Assembly (NCBI GenBank): GCA_902776835.1
Contig: CACYRK010000029.1
Coordinates: forward strand, 1 to 41,159
Direction: 5' to 3'
Source: an uncultured Bacteroidales bacterium
GTDB lineage: Bacteria; Bacteroidota; Bacteroidia; Bacteroidales; Muribaculaceae
DNA: 41,159 nt
The translations under genes were made by a program, and so were the position numbers. Shown one piece after another: positions 17,478 through 26,478 of this stretch. Below the pieces are notes generated by a model. The model worked only from the letters and a program-made list of their open reading frames with translations, searched no databases and was not told the origin of the DNA. Each line of letters starts with the position of its first letter. The first letter of the stretch is position 1.

Positions 17478-17703
17478 GCACGACCAGATGACGCTGGGCC
17501 GTTAAATGGTCACATATGCCCATCGCGCGCGAGAGAGCCACATATCGGCCTAAAAAATGGCTATGGATTGAGTTGTCCACGTTCGCGCGACTTGTTTCCC
17601 CCGACCTCAACACCTCGCTAATGACCATCAAAATATGATGCCAAACAAAGGGCAGAAATGCTTAAATCGGGGATAAGTGGGGAAATTGTGGGGAATTTTA
17701 GTA

Positions 17704-17746
17704 AAACAAAAACACCAATTGGTTGATTAACAACTTATTGGCGTTT
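17704..17746 (-). terminator. Terminator downstream of tRNA-Arg
   Basis: Read on the minus strand, an imperfect outer stem (17737-17743 with 17713-17719, one mismatch) and an inner GTTG/CAAC stem (17731-17734 with 17722-17725) precede a T-rich tail. It starts within ten bases of the tRNA 3' end. The stretch from here to 17478 holds no gene I recognise. Confidence 0.55.
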
Positions 17747-17753
17747 TAAATCG

Positions 17754-17825
17754 TGAACCCGTGGGGAGTCGAACCCCAATCGAAGGAACCGGAATCCTTT
17801 ATTCTATCCATTGAACTACGGGTCC
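17754..17825 (-). tRNA. tRNA-Arg (anticodon CCG)
   Basis: Minus strand, 72 bases. The acceptor stem GGACCCG pairs with CGGGTTC (one G-T pair) followed by discriminator A. The anticodon arm has stem AAGGA/TCCTT and loop TTCCGGT, giving anticodon CCG, which reads CGG. The T arm holds GGTTCGACTC. The CCA end is not encoded. No tRNA-linked integrase is seen. Confidence 0.95.
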
Positions 17826-17863
17826 AAAATGGTGCGCTTAGGGCCTGTGGCGCTAAGCGGGTG

Positions 17864-17871
17864 CAAAATTA
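17864..17871 (-). promoter_or_regulatory. -7 box for tRNA-Arg
   Basis: TAATTTTG on the minus strand, 39 bases before the tRNA. A 7-base inverted repeat (CGCTTAG/CTAAGCG, about 17835-17858) lies in the predicted 5' leader, between box and tRNA. The -33 element is weak. Confidence 0.5.
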
Positions 17872-17964
17872 CACATTTTTGTTGAATGTTGTGTAATAAT
17901 GGCACGATTTTTCTTCGTGAGCGCAGGTTGAGCAAGCACTCGAGCGAGGGGTGGCGTTCGCGCG

Positions 17965-18726
17965 TCAGTCGAGGGTGGCCAGTGCTGTGGTGTGCTTGAT
18001 GAATGCCTCGGCGGCTTTGCAGCGGCATTCGATGCCCCGGAACTGCTCCATGGTGGTGTGCCAGCCGTTGTAGATGTCATCCATATGCTGGCTCTTGTGG
18101 CAGAAGCATGCGCGGTGCTTCTGATCAAGCACGCTGTCGATGCTCACCCAGTGTGTGGGGTGGAACAACTGCGACTGTGTGCCGCTCATGGCCTCGAAAT
18201 AGTAGAGGTCGAAGGAGTAGTTGAGGCGTCGCCACGCGTCGAGCACGAGCATACCGCAGGCGGCGTGGTCGCGATGTGCGTCGATGGGCCAATGGGTAAG
18301 CACGATGTCGGGGGCTTGCTCCCTGATGAAGTCAATCATCTCGTGGTAGCGCGGCACGCTCACCTCGGTAGAGCCGTCGATTTGGTTCAAAAACACAAAA
18401 GTAGCCCCAGTGACAGCACATGCCGCCTTGCACTCCTCAACACGCACTGCGGCGGCCTCATCGTGGCTCATACCTTCGATGCCTGCCTCGCCACGGGTGA
18501 GGTAGGCACATGTGACCTTGTGTCCGGCATTGGCGAGCAGGCACATCGTGCCGCCGGCGCAGGTCTCGGGGTCGTCGGGATGAGCGCCAATGACAAGCAC
18601 TTTCAGCCGTGCGGCATTCGCTTTCTCAGTATCGTCGGCAGCGCCGGCTGCCAAGGGTATTCCGCCCAGTATGGTTGCTGCGGCGGTGGCTTTGCCCATG
18701 CGGGCAATCATTTCACGTCGTGTCAT
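17965..18726 (-). CDS. PIG-L/LmbE-family zinc deacetylase with Tat signal
   Basis: A 253-residue secreted hydrolase. I place the start at 18726 rather than the upstream in-frame ATG at 18858, because a strong promoter (18744-18775) lies inside that extension and because a Tat signal begins here: TRREMIARMG, a hydrophobic core, then AAGAA. The zinc site is seen as AHPDDPE (H49, D51, D52) and HRDH in the C-terminal half, with TRGEAG between. The family removes N-acetyl groups from sugars or sugar conjugates such as GlcNAc-PI or mycothiol precursors; in Bacteroidales the substrate is unclear. It is monocistronic and diverges from ung. Confidence 0.9.
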   Translation of the reverse strand: MTRREMIARMGKATAAATILGGIPLAAGAADDTEKANAARLKVLVIGAHPDDPETCAGGTMCLLANAGHKVTCAYLTRGEAGIEGMSHDEAAAVRVEECKAACAVTGATFVFLNQIDGSTEVSVPRYHEMIDFIREQAPDIVLTHWPIDAHRDHAACGMLVLDAWRRLNYSFDLYYFEAMSGTQSQLFHPTHWVSIDSVLDQKHRACFCHKSQHMDDIYNGWHTTMEQFRGIECRCKAAEAFIKHTTALATLD

Positions 18727-18743
18727 AGTATCAATTTTTTTTG

Positions 18744-18775
18744 CAAAGTTAGCATTTTCCCAATAAAAATGCAAA
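18744..18775 (-). promoter_or_regulatory. Promoter of the LmbE-family gene
   Basis: On the minus strand TTTG (18772-18775), a 20-base spacer and TAACTTTG (18744-18751). This gives a leader of about 12 bases to the ATG at 18726 and rules out the longer reading frame. Confidence 0.75.
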
Positions 18776-18824
18776 TGCGCATACACTTTCAACAGGCGCG
18801 ACACGCATCTTTTTGTGGCATTGT

Positions 18825-18855
18825 TTTGCGTTTTGGTGAGGTTGTAGTAATTTTG
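18825..18855 (+). promoter_or_regulatory. Promoter of ung
   Basis: TTTG at 18825-18828, a 19-base spacer and TAATTTTG at 18848-18855, a near-ideal Bacteroidetes promoter 27 bases before the ung ATG. It is back-to-back with the LmbE promoter. Confidence 0.75.
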
Positions 18856-18882
18856 CAAGATGGGTTATAAAACACGACTATT

Positions 18883-19545
18883 ATGGCTGTAAGAATTGAA
18901 GAGGGCTGGCGCGAGGCGCTGGCGAGCGAGTGGAATCAGGACTACTTTGTTGCCCTGACACAATGGGTGCGTGCGCAATATGCCGCCGGGACGGTGTACC
19001 CGCCTGGAAGGCAGATATTTGCGGCATTCGACCGCACTCCTTACGACAAGGTGAAGGTGGTGATTCTCGGTCAAGACCCATATCATGGCCCGGGCCAAGC
19101 CAACGGACTGTGCTTCAGCGTGAATGATGGTGTGCCCTACCCGCCCTCGCTGCTCAACATCTTCAAGGAGGTGCAGAGCGATACCGGCGCGCCCATCCCT
19201 ACGAGCGGCGACCTGGGTCGCTGGGCCGACCAAGGCGTGCTGCTGCTCAACGCCACACTCACCGTGGCGGCGCACCAGTCCGGGTCGCACCAGGGCCACG
19301 GCTGGGAACAGTTTACCGACGCGGTAATCCGCACCCTTGCCGAGCAACGCGAGCACCTGGTTTTCATTCTGTGGGGCAGTTATGCCATTAAGAAAGGCGC
19401 GTATATCAACCGCATGCGCCATTTGGTGCTCACTTCGCCGCACCCGTCGCCGCTGTCGGCGCACCGCGGCTTCTTCGGCAACCACCATTTCTCGCAGGCC
19501 AACGCCTACCTCGTCCAGCACGGCCTCACCCCTATCACCTGGTAG
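18883..19545 (+). CDS. ung: Uracil-DNA glycosylase, family 1
   Basis: A 220-residue base-excision repair enzyme that removes uracil from DNA. Both signature motifs are intact: GQDPYHG at 63-69, with catalytic D65, and HPSPLSAHRGFFG starting at H187. LLNATLTV and FILWGSYA are further family landmarks. The length is typical. It has its own promoter and is followed by a repeat-rich intergenic stretch. Confidence 0.97.
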   Translation: MAVRIEEGWREALASEWNQDYFVALTQWVRAQYAAGTVYPPGRQIFAAFDRTPYDKVKVVILGQDPYHGPGQANGLCFSVNDGVPYPPSLLNIFKEVQSDTGAPIPTSGDLGRWADQGVLLLNATLTVAAHQSGSHQGHGWEQFTDAVIRTLAEQREHLVFILWGSYAIKKGAYINRMRHLVLTSPHPSPLSAHRGFFGNHHFSQANAYLVQHGLTPITW

Positions 19546-19559
19546 CCACTGGTTTTAAG

Positions 19560-20005
19560 GGAGTTTCGCTTCGCGAAAGCACCACGAAGTGGCTTCTTTT
19601 GTGCGAAGGGAGTCGCGCTACCGCGCGAGAAATCTATCAAATCTATTCAAATCTAACAAAATAATTTTTTTCTGCCATGGCGCAATAGGCACGCTGGCGC
19701 GTGGAAATTATTCAAAATTTAAAATAAAATTTCACGCCCTATTGTCATAGTTATTTGATGTCGCAAGGTCGTGAAATTTTCATAATAATTTTTTTAAATT
19801 TCCCGCCGTTAGGCGGCTTCTTTTGTGCGAGGGGAGTCGCGCTACCGCGCGAGAACCACGAAGTGCTCACGACCGAATGGGAGCCCGAAGGGCAAGCGCA
19901 GCGCAGTAAATCCATCAAATCTATTCAAATCCAACAAAATATTTTTTTCTTCTATATGGGAGGACTTCGTGGTTCTCGCCGTTAGGCGGCTCCTTTGGTG
20001 CGATG
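19560..20005. repeat. Composite repeat-rich intergenic element
   Basis: No gene was found between ung and the YiiX-like gene. A block starting GGCTTCTTTTGTGCGA (19591 and 19815), followed by GTCGCGCTACCGCGCGAGAA, occurs twice. A block reading ATCTATTCAAATC then CAACAAAAT occurs near 19632 and 19917. A third partial copy is at about 19979-20003 (CCGTTAGGCGGCTCC). A perfect 16-base inverted repeat (19849-19864 with 19964-19979) brackets the second copy, and an imperfect inverted repeat with CAATAGG...AAATT arms spans about 19683-19745. Small hairpins such as TTTCGC-ttc-GCGAAA occur at 19564-19578. It looks like dispersed non-coding repeats or a decayed MITE-like element; mobility is not shown. 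Confidence 0.65.
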
Positions 20006-20014
20006 GGGGTAGAT

Positions 20015-20647
20015 TTATTTAGGGGGAGTTAGGGGAGTTAGGATGGTTAGGCGGGGATGGGTGTAGAGGGTGGCGGGGTTGGTGCCTGGTTCGCCTTCGG
20101 GGACGGTGAGGCCGCGGCTGCGGTAGAACTCGGTCCAATATGGGGTGATGTTGCCTGTGCTGTCGTGGAACGACATGGGCTGCGTCTCGAAAATCGGCAT
20201 ACCTGTATAATCCACGCAGGCGAGTTGCACCAACTCGCTGCAGTAAATCTCTTTATCGTCGGGAAGATAGAGGTGGTCGTAAGGTCGCCCAGTGTATTGC
20301 AGCGCGCGTGCCGTGGTAGCGTGTGCGTCGATGCCCTGCACGCGTGCCGCCACCCACGAGTCGCCATCGTCGGCGGTGCGGCGCATCAGTGAGTCAATGG
20401 GGGTGAGCGTGACACAGGGGTCGATGGCCTCGATGGCATAGAGGGGGCCGTCGCCACCGATGCGATGCACGATGGCCACATGGTCGATGGGCAGGTCGCG
20501 GGCGGTGACCTGGGTGATGTTGTTGCCCTGCCAGTGAACGATGAAAATCAGGTCGCCCTCGCGCAGCATCTCCTGCGCCATGGCTGTCAGCGCGGCGGCC
20601 ATGGTGAGCAACGCGGCAGTCAACAGTTTAATACCACTGGATGCCAT
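20015..20647 (-). CDS. YiiX-like NlpC/P60-superfamily cysteine hydrolase
   Basis: A 210-residue secreted protein. The start at 20647 gives a signal peptide (MASSGIKLLTAALLTMAAALTAMAQ, read in two parts: basic start, alanine/leucine core); the frame extends to 20746 but that part lies within lptD coding sequence. Family features are EGDLIF near residue 30, catalytic-type H in PIDHVAIVH and C in IYCSELVQLA, as in the permuted papain-like YiiX/YebB proteins. The substrate is unknown; lipid, amide or peptidoglycan bonds are all possible. The gene overlaps the end of lptD by 20 bases, so it is probably translated from the same message. Confidence 0.78.
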   Translation of the reverse strand: MASSGIKLLTAALLTMAAALTAMAQEMLREGDLIFIVHWQGNNITQVTARDLPIDHVAIVHRIGGDGPLYAIEAIDPCVTLTPIDSLMRRTADDGDSWVAARVQGIDAHATTARALQYTGRPYDHLYLPDDKEIYCSELVQLACVDYTGMPIFETQPMSFHDSTGNITPYWTEFYRSRGLTVPEGEPGTNPATLYTHPRLTILTPLTPPK

Positions 20648-23360
20648 TGCTGTAACTGGAATGCTTGTCGTACTTGACGTCTTGCAGGATGCTCGACTTG
20701 ACGGCGATGTGGAAGTTGTAACTCTTATACGGCCCCACAGGCACAAAACTGGCGGTCATCACGAAGCAGTGCATCTGACGGGAGACGGAGCAGTTCATGT
20801 AGGCAATCTTATGGTTCTCAAAGTCGTAACTGGCCGTGAAGTTGGCGCTCCAGTTCTTGGTGGGCCTGATGTTGCCGCTCAGGCTCAGCGAGTGTGTAAA
20901 CTTGCCGTTATACTCCATCTTGCGCTTGTTGAACGTGCCGTAGCCGTAGTTCACCGAATAGTTTGCTGTGATGCTCCACGGGCAACTCCATTCAGCATAG
21001 CCCTCGGGCGTGAGTTTTATGTCGCTTTCGTCGCCGCCGGGCGAACTGTCGTCATCGTCGTCGGTGCCCTGCCGCTGCTTGGCTTGCGCGGTGGTTCCGG
21101 TGCTTGACTTATCCTTCTTTTTGCCCCCAAAGAGTTCGAGGAGTTTGGTGAACGTGCCGTTGTTGATGGTGTAATTGAATGAAGTGCCAGTGCTCGACAA
21201 TCGTCCCCAACCGCCGCCGTGCGTCAGTCGCAACTTATTGACGCGCACGGGGTTGCCATACTCGTTCAGTTCATACTTATAGACATCCCAGGTGGCGTTA
21301 AGGTTGAGGTTGAAGCCCTTGGTGAGACGCAGAAGCATGCTTGTGCTGAGGTTGCTCCACCGCATGCTGTCGACGGCAAAGTTGTAACTCTGACTAAGCG
21401 TGAAGTTTTCGATCAGCGAGATTTTTTTGTAGCCTGTGCTGTCCTGGTCGCTGCGCACCTTGGCCTCGAGGTTGTTGGCAAGCGTGACTGAGAGCAAGCC
21501 ATTGCGCCCCGACTGCACCGAGCCGAACAGGCCGTGCTGGAAGTAACTGTAGTGCCGGTGCTGCGGCTGACCGTTGCTGTCGACGTAGTCATAGTTGCCG
21601 TAGTAGCCCCAGAACTTGTCGCCAAAGTTTGGCGCGGCGCTAAACGTGACGGTCGGCGTAAGCACATGTCGCACCATCTGCAACTTGTCGCCCAGGAATT
21701 TCATGGGCTTGAAGAAGCCGTAGATCTTGGTGTTGAGCGATAGGGCAAAGTTGAAGTCAAACACGTTGTAGAAGTTGTAGGTCGTGTCCTGCACCTCGGC
21801 GCTGGCATTCGGGTCCCACGCTCGGCGTATCTTGCTGGTGTACATGCGGTCGTTCAGCGTGATGCCCGGCGTGATGTTGAAGTACTTGAGCACGTTGAAC
21901 GTGGCACGGATGGGCATGCTGTGCATCATACCGTTTCGCCAGTCCTTGACGAGGCTCTTGTGCAGAAACTCGTCCTGCTTGGCAGTGAGCGAGTTCTGGA
22001 AGCGTCCGCTATAGGAGATGGTGATTTTCTCGTACCAACGCTCGCTGCCCACCACGCGCTTGCGCTTGAACGGCGCAAACTGCGACATGGTGAGCGTGAA
22101 GTTGGGGAACTGCACGCTCAGCGTCGAGTCGGCAGTGCGTTGCGAGATGCTTGCCGTCGACGACAGGCTCCACCGCGTTCCGGGGAACTTGTAGGTAAAG
22201 TTGATGGTCGAACTCTTGGTGTTCTCGGTGAAGGCGTTGGTGTAATAGGTGTCGAGGTTGTTGCGCGTGTAGCCGCTGGTGGCGAAGTTGACGCTTGCCG
22301 AGAAGGTCATGTTGGGGTTGGCCTTGGCATTCTGCGAGTGACTCCAAATCACCTGGAAGTTGTGCATCTTGCTGTAGTCGGGGTCGCCCTTGTCGCCGGT
22401 GACGGTGGTGATGTAGTTCACGCTGAAGTTTCCGGAGAATTTGTAGCGCTTGTTGTAGTTGCTCTGCGCCGCCAAGCCCCACGAGCCGCGCGTGTAGATT
22501 TCGCCGGTCAGTGCCAGGTCGAAATACTCGTTGAGCGCCAAGTAGTAGCCGCCGTTGCGCAGGTAGAAACCACGGTTATAGTCCTCGCCGAAGGTGGGGA
22601 AGAGAATACCGCTCGAATACTTGTCGGTAAACGGGAAGTATCCGAAAGGCACAGCGATGGGCAGCGGCAAGTCCTCCAGCACCATATAGGCCGGGCCGGT
22701 GACCACGTTGTGCTTGGGGCGCACCTTGGCCTTGGTGAGTTGGAAGTAGAAGTGCGGGTCCTCATGATTGTCGCAGGTGGTGTAGCGGCCATCTTTGATG
22801 TAGTATTCGTCGTTCTCCATCTTCTTGGTGATGCCGCCGGTGAGGAAGCCCTCGCCTTGCTCGGTTACGATGTCGGTGATATAGCCTTTCTTCGACTTGA
22901 AGTTGTAACTCATCTGGCGCGACTCATACTCGCCACTGTTGTCCTTGAACAGAGGCTTGTCGACGAGTTCGCCCACACTATCGAGGCGGCCAATGGCGTG
23001 CACCTGGCTCGAGTCGAGGTTCATGGCGATTTGTGCCGCCGTCATGTCGATGTCGCCATACTTGATGTTGGTCGAGCCATACATGGTGGCATTTTGTCGG
23101 CCGAACATAACGATGGAGTCTTTGGCGGTGAAATATACCACATGGTCGAGGTCGACGTGCCGCTTGATAAAGCGCGATGTGTCGCGCGGCGGGGGCGGTG
23201 CCAGCGTGGTGTCGGCATCGCGCACAATCGAGTCGAGGGCGGCGCTGAGTACGTCGTCGCTGCCACGCACTCTCCTACTCTGCGCCATCGACATGGTGGA
23301 GCAAAGCAGCAGGCAGGCCAGAGCCAACACAGGCAATATGTGGTATTTCGACAATCTCAT
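20628..23360 (-). CDS. lptD: LPS-assembly outer-membrane protein LptD (OstA family)
   Basis: A 910-residue outer-membrane protein that inserts LPS into the outer leaflet. It has a signal peptide (about 1-26), a proline-rich linker (APPPPRD), then an OstA/LptA-like beta-jellyroll (about 75-250) with NIKYGDIDMTAAQI and MSYNFKSKKG. A long beta-barrel follows, rich in alternating aromatic residues, including VPFGYFPF and SSGILFPTFGEDYNRGFYLRNGGYY, typical of Bacteroidetes LptD. An acidic, serine-rich loop (DDDDDSSPGGDESD) lies at about 770-785. The YiiX-like gene overlaps its 3' end. Divergent from alaS. Confidence 0.93.
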   Translation of the reverse strand: MRLSKYHILPVLALACLLLCSTMSMAQSRRVRGSDDVLSAALDSIVRDADTTLAPPPPRDTSRFIKRHVDLDHVVYFTAKDSIVMFGRQNATMYGSTNIKYGDIDMTAAQIAMNLDSSQVHAIGRLDSVGELVDKPLFKDNSGEYESRQMSYNFKSKKGYITDIVTEQGEGFLTGGITKKMENDEYYIKDGRYTTCDNHEDPHFYFQLTKAKVRPKHNVVTGPAYMVLEDLPLPIAVPFGYFPFTDKYSSGILFPTFGEDYNRGFYLRNGGYYLALNEYFDLALTGEIYTRGSWGLAAQSNYNKRYKFSGNFSVNYITTVTGDKGDPDYSKMHNFQVIWSHSQNAKANPNMTFSASVNFATSGYTRNNLDTYYTNAFTENTKSSTINFTYKFPGTRWSLSSTASISQRTADSTLSVQFPNFTLTMSQFAPFKRKRVVGSERWYEKITISYSGRFQNSLTAKQDEFLHKSLVKDWRNGMMHSMPIRATFNVLKYFNITPGITLNDRMYTSKIRRAWDPNASAEVQDTTYNFYNVFDFNFALSLNTKIYGFFKPMKFLGDKLQMVRHVLTPTVTFSAAPNFGDKFWGYYGNYDYVDSNGQPQHRHYSYFQHGLFGSVQSGRNGLLSVTLANNLEAKVRSDQDSTGYKKISLIENFTLSQSYNFAVDSMRWSNLSTSMLLRLTKGFNLNLNATWDVYKYELNEYGNPVRVNKLRLTHGGGWGRLSSTGTSFNYTINNGTFTKLLELFGGKKKDKSSTGTTAQAKQRQGTDDDDDSSPGGDESDIKLTPEGYAEWSCPWSITANYSVNYGYGTFNKRKMEYNGKFTHSLSLSGNIRPTKNWSANFTASYDFENHKIAYMNCSVSRQMHCFVMTASFVPVGPYKSYNFHIAVKSSILQDVKYDKHSSYSNGIQWY

Positions 23361-23450
23361 TGGTGCGTAAAAACGCGATAATCAGCAAAAATAGTGCAAG
23401 CGAGCCTGGTTTATTGCCGAGCCGCCGCCTATTATTTCGCTATTTTGGGG

Positions 23451-23480
23451 CAAAAGTAATGCATTTTCCCATAACACCAA
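23451..23480 (-). promoter_or_regulatory. Candidate promoter of lptD
   Basis: Minus-strand TTG (23478-23480), a 19-base spacer and TACTTTTG (23451-23458). A second TAnnTTTG (TATTTTTG) at 23386-23393 is closer to the start but lacks a -33 element, so either could be used. Confidence 0.45.
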
Positions 23481-23540
23481 TATTATTACTACGACATTTA
23501 TTATAATTTAACCCGAACCGAGGGGCAATCACAGCAAGTG

Positions 23541-23612
23541 GGACTTGGCTGACTGGTCGGACAAGTCAGACTGGTCGGACCTGTCTGACATGTCGGACTT
23601 GTCGGGCATGGG
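23541..23612. repeat. 9-base-period palindromic tandem repeat (NGACNNGTC)
   Basis: Eight consecutive 9-base units, for example TGACTGGTC, GGACAAGTC, AGACTGGTC, GGACCTGTC, TGACATGTC and GGACTTGTC. Each unit is an imperfect palindrome (GACnnGTC), so any two can pair into hairpins on either strand. The end units are degenerate. It lies in the non-coding control region between divergent genes. Confidence 0.75.
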
Positions 23613-23732
23613 GTCGGTGCGTCGATGCTGAAGAAAGTGGTCGGAAAGGCTGGAACGGGATGGCCTCGTGCGATTCAGTGTTAAAATGTAGTAAAATTGT
23701 GTTGGCGAGAGCGATTTTTGGGCGATAATGAG

Positions 23733-23761
23733 TTGTTTATCGTGCAAAATGCGTAACTTTG
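23733..23761 (+). promoter_or_regulatory. Promoter of alaS
   Basis: TTG at 23733-23735, an 18-base spacer and TAACTTTG at 23754-23761. It lies 32 bases ahead of the ATG at 23794 and supports that start. Confidence 0.65.
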
Positions 23762-23793
23762 CAGTTTGTACGAAAAAACAAAAAAATTACAAT

Positions 23794-26415
23794 ATGTTAA
23801 CTGCAAAAGAGATTCGCGAATCATTTAAGAAATTCTTTGAGAACAAGGGTCACAAGATTGTGCCGTCGGCACCGATGGTAATCAAGGACGACCCCACGCT
23901 GATGTTTACCAACGCAGGTATGAACCAGTTTAAGGACATCATACTGGGCAACAAGCCTGCCGAGAGCCGCCGCGTAGCCGACTCGCAGAAGTGCCTGCGC
24001 GTAAGCGGCAAGCACAACGACCTGGAGGAGGTTGGGCACGACACCTACCACCACACCATGTTTGAGATGCTCGGCAACTGGTCGTTTGGCGACTACTTTA
24101 AGCGTGAGGCCATCGACTACTGTTGGGAATTCCTGGTCGACGTGCTGAAACTCGACCCGAGCAACCTCTACGCCACCGTGTTCGAGGGCTACGCCCCCGA
24201 GGGTCTGGAGCGCGACAATGAGGCTGCCGGCTACTGGGAGGCACATCTGCCTAAGGACCACATCATCAACGGCAACCGCAAGGACAACTTCTGGGAGATG
24301 GGCGAGACTGGCCCCTGCGGCCCCTGCAGCGAGATTCACATCGACCTGCGCGACGAGGATGCCAAGGCCGCCACTCCCGGCAGCGAATTGGTGAACAAGG
24401 ACAACCCGCTGGTGATTGAGATTTGGAACTTAGTGTTCATGCAATATAACCGCAAGGCCGACGGCAGCCTGGAACCGCTGCCCTTCAACGTGATTGACAC
24501 CGGCATGGGCTTTGAGCGCCTGTGCATGGCCCTGCAAGGCAAGAAGAGCAATTACGACACCGACGTGTTCCAGCCTCTGATTGCCGAAATCGGGAACATC
24601 ACCGGCAAGCGCTACGGCACGAACCACGACACCGATGTGGCCATGCGCGTCATCGCCGACCATGTGCGCACCATCGCCTTCTCGATTGCCGACGGCCAGT
24701 TGCCCAGCAATGCCAAGGCTGGTTACGTGATTCGCCGCATCCTGCGCCGCGCCGTGCGCTACGGCTACACCTTCCTGGGCATGAAGGAGGCCTTCATGTA
24801 TCGCCTCATCGACACGCTGATTGAGCACATGGGCGAGGCATATCCCGAACTTACGGCACAAGCCACGCTCATCAAGCACGTGACCAAGGAAGAGGAGGAC
24901 TCGTTCCTGCGCACACTGGAGACGGGCATGAAACTCATCGACAAAGTGATGGCCGATGCCCGCAAGGCCGGCAAGAACAGCATCGAAGGCCGCGAGGCAT
25001 TTGTGCTCTACGACACCTATGGCTTCCCCCTCGACCTCACGCAACTCATCCTCAAAGAGAACGGCATGACCGTCGACGAGGACGACTTCAACGTTGAGAT
25101 GCAGAAACAAAAACAGCGTGCCCGCAACGCCGCGGCTGTCGAGGCTACCGACTGGGTGGAACTTCGCGAGGGCGTAACAGAATTTGTGGGCTACGACACC
25201 CTGGAGTGCGAAACCGAAATTTTGCGCTATCGCAAAGTCACACAGAAGAACAACGAGTTCTACCAGATAGTGCTCGCCCGCACGCCGTTCTACGCCGAGA
25301 TGGGTGGCCAGGTTGGCGACCGCGGCACCCTCACCATTGGCGACGAGACGATTGACATCATCAACACCAAGCGCGAGAATAACCTGCCGGTGCACATCAC
25401 CAAGAAGTTGCCCACCAACACCGACGGCACCTTCACAGCCCGCGTCGACGCCGCCACGCGCCGCGCCACTGAGTGCAACCACAGTGCTACTCACCTGCTG
25501 CACTTGGCACTGCGCAAGGTACTGGGCAAGCATGTGGAGCAGAAGGGCTCGTATGTCGATCCTGAGTTGCTGCGCTTCGACTTCTCGCACTTTGCCAAGG
25601 TGACACCGGAGCAAATCCGCGAGGTGGAGCATCTGGCCAACGCCATGGTGCGCCAAGCCATCCCGCTCGACGAGCATCGCGACATGCCCATCGACGACGC
25701 ACGCGCCATGGGTGCCATGGCACTCTTCGGCGAGAAGTATGGCGACCGCGTGCGCGTGGTGAAGTACGGCGAGTCGGTGGAACTGTGCGGTGGCACACAC
25801 GTTGCCAACACGGGTTACATAGGCATGATTAAGATCGTGAACGAGAGTTCGATTGCCGCCGGAATTCGACGCATCACCGCCATCACTGGCGCTAATGTGG
25901 AGAAAGCCCTCGACAAACTCGAAGACACCATGCTCGGCATCAAGGCTCTGCTCAATAACGCCCCCGACGTGATGGTGGCACTGAATAAGTCGCTGGCCGA
26001 TAACGCCGCGCTGCGTAAGCAGGCCGAGGAGTTCATGAAAGAGCGCATCCGCGACATTAAGGCTCAACTGATGAGAAGAGCAAAGATTAACGACCGCGGA
26101 ATCACGGTACTCACCATAAGCGGCGAGTTTATGGCCGACATCATTAAGGGACTGGCACTGAGCGTGAAGAACGACAAGCCCGAGCAGACAGCATTTATTG
26201 CTGCCACTCACGAAGCCGGCAAGCCGATGCTCACCGTAATGCTCAGCGACGACCTGGTGGCCGAAGGCCTGAACGCCGGCAAACTGGTGAAAGAAGGTGC
26301 TAAGCACATCCAGGGTGGCGGTGGCGGCCAACCCGCTCTGGCTCAGGCCGGCGGTCGCAACGTCGACGGCCTCAGCGCTGCCATGGAAGCCATCATGGCC
26401 TCGCTCAACAACTAA
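23794..26415 (+). CDS. alaS: Alanine--tRNA ligase
   Basis: An 873-residue class II aminoacyl-tRNA synthetase that charges tRNA-Ala. The start at 23794 ([11 protein letters not shown]) is the usual AlaRS N-terminus; an earlier in-frame ATG at 23728 precedes the promoter. The catalytic domain shows [45 protein letters not shown] and GMGFERL. The editing domain zinc site is complete: H563 and H567 in HSATHLL, and C665 and H669 in CGGTH. The C-terminal DHHA1 domain ends with [14 protein letters not shown]. Length is normal. A strong terminator follows. Confidence 0.98.
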   Translation: MLTAKEIRESFKKFFENKGHKIVPSAPMVIKDDPTLMFTNAGMNQFKDIILGNKPAESRRVADSQKCLRVSGKHNDLEEVGHDTYHHTMFEMLGNWSFGDYFKREAIDYCWEFLVDVLKLDPSNLYATVFEGYAPEGLERDNEAAGYWEAHLPKDHIINGNRKDNFWEMGETGPCGPCSEIHIDLRDEDAKAATPGSELVNKDNPLVIEIWNLVFMQYNRKADGSLEPLPFNVIDTGMGFERLCMALQGKKSNYDTDVFQPLIAEIGNITGKRYGTNHDTDVAMRVIADHVRTIAFSIADGQLPSNAKAGYVIRRILRRAVRYGYTFLGMKEAFMYRLIDTLIEHMGEAYPELTAQATLIKHVTKEEEDSFLRTLETGMKLIDKVMADARKAGKNSIEGREAFVLYDTYGFPLDLTQLILKENGMTVDEDDFNVEMQKQKQRARNAAAVEATDWVELREGVTEFVGYDTLECETEILRYRKVTQKNNEFYQIVLARTPFYAEMGGQVGDRGTLTIGDETIDIINTKRENNLPVHITKKLPTNTDGTFTARVDAATRRATECNHSATHLLHLALRKVLGKHVEQKGSYVDPELLRFDFSHFAKVTPEQIREVEHLANAMVRQAIPLDEHRDMPIDDARAMGAMALFGEKYGDRVRVVKYGESVELCGGTHVANTGYIGMIKIVNESSIAAGIRRITAITGANVEKALDKLEDTMLGIKALLNNAPDVMVALNKSLADNAALRKQAEEFMKERIRDIKAQLMRRAKINDRGITVLTISGEFMADIIKGLALSVKNDKPEQTAFIAATHEAGKPMLTVMLSDDLVAEGLNAGKLVKEGAKHIQGGGGGQPALAQAGGRNVDGLSAAMEAIMASLNN

Positions 26416-26425
26416 AGTTATCTCG

Positions 26426-26466
26426 CGAGGGGAATGGGCGCCACAGCCCTCCCCTCGTGTTTTTTT
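26426..26466 (+). terminator. Rho-independent terminator after alaS
   Basis: CGAGGGGA at 26426-26433 pairs with TCCCCTCG at 26450-26457, with an inner GGGC/GCCC stem, followed by a T run to 26466. It ends 12 bases before the next gene. Confidence 0.85.
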
Positions 26467-26478
26467 GCACAACCGCTC

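Larger units (their letters stand above)
23361..23793. other. Divergent control region between lptD and alaS
   Basis: No gene is seen in these 433 bases. The region holds candidate minus-strand promoters for lptD, a 9-base-period palindromic repeat at 23541-23612, and the alaS promoter. An in-frame ATG at 23728 upstream of alaS lies ahead of the alaS -7 box and is rejected as a start. Confidence 0.6.

Noticed and set aside
17466..17753. A toxin partner for the XRE protein, or an integrase remnant near tRNA-Arg
   Set aside because: No toxin-like frame or repeated tRNA end (att) was found; the hairpin next to the tRNA is better explained as its terminator.
18727..18858. Upstream extension of the LmbE-family gene to 18858
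   Set aside because: A strong promoter and a Tat signal start inside it, so the true ATG is at 18726.
19560..20005. Repeat block considered as an intact insertion sequence
   Set aside because: No transposase frame, and no paired terminal repeats enclosing a gene.
21921..23381. A 486-codon plus-strand frame opposite lptD
   Set aside because: It is antisense to LptD, with no recognisable motif or promoter.
23541..23612. Tandem repeats considered as a CRISPR array
   Set aside because: Units are 9 bases and contiguous, with no spacers, and no cas genes are present.
24430..26472. A 680-codon minus-strand frame opposite alaS
   Set aside because: It lies fully inside a complete alanyl-tRNA synthetase and across its terminator, and has low-complexity H/V/A-rich composition typical of shadow frames.
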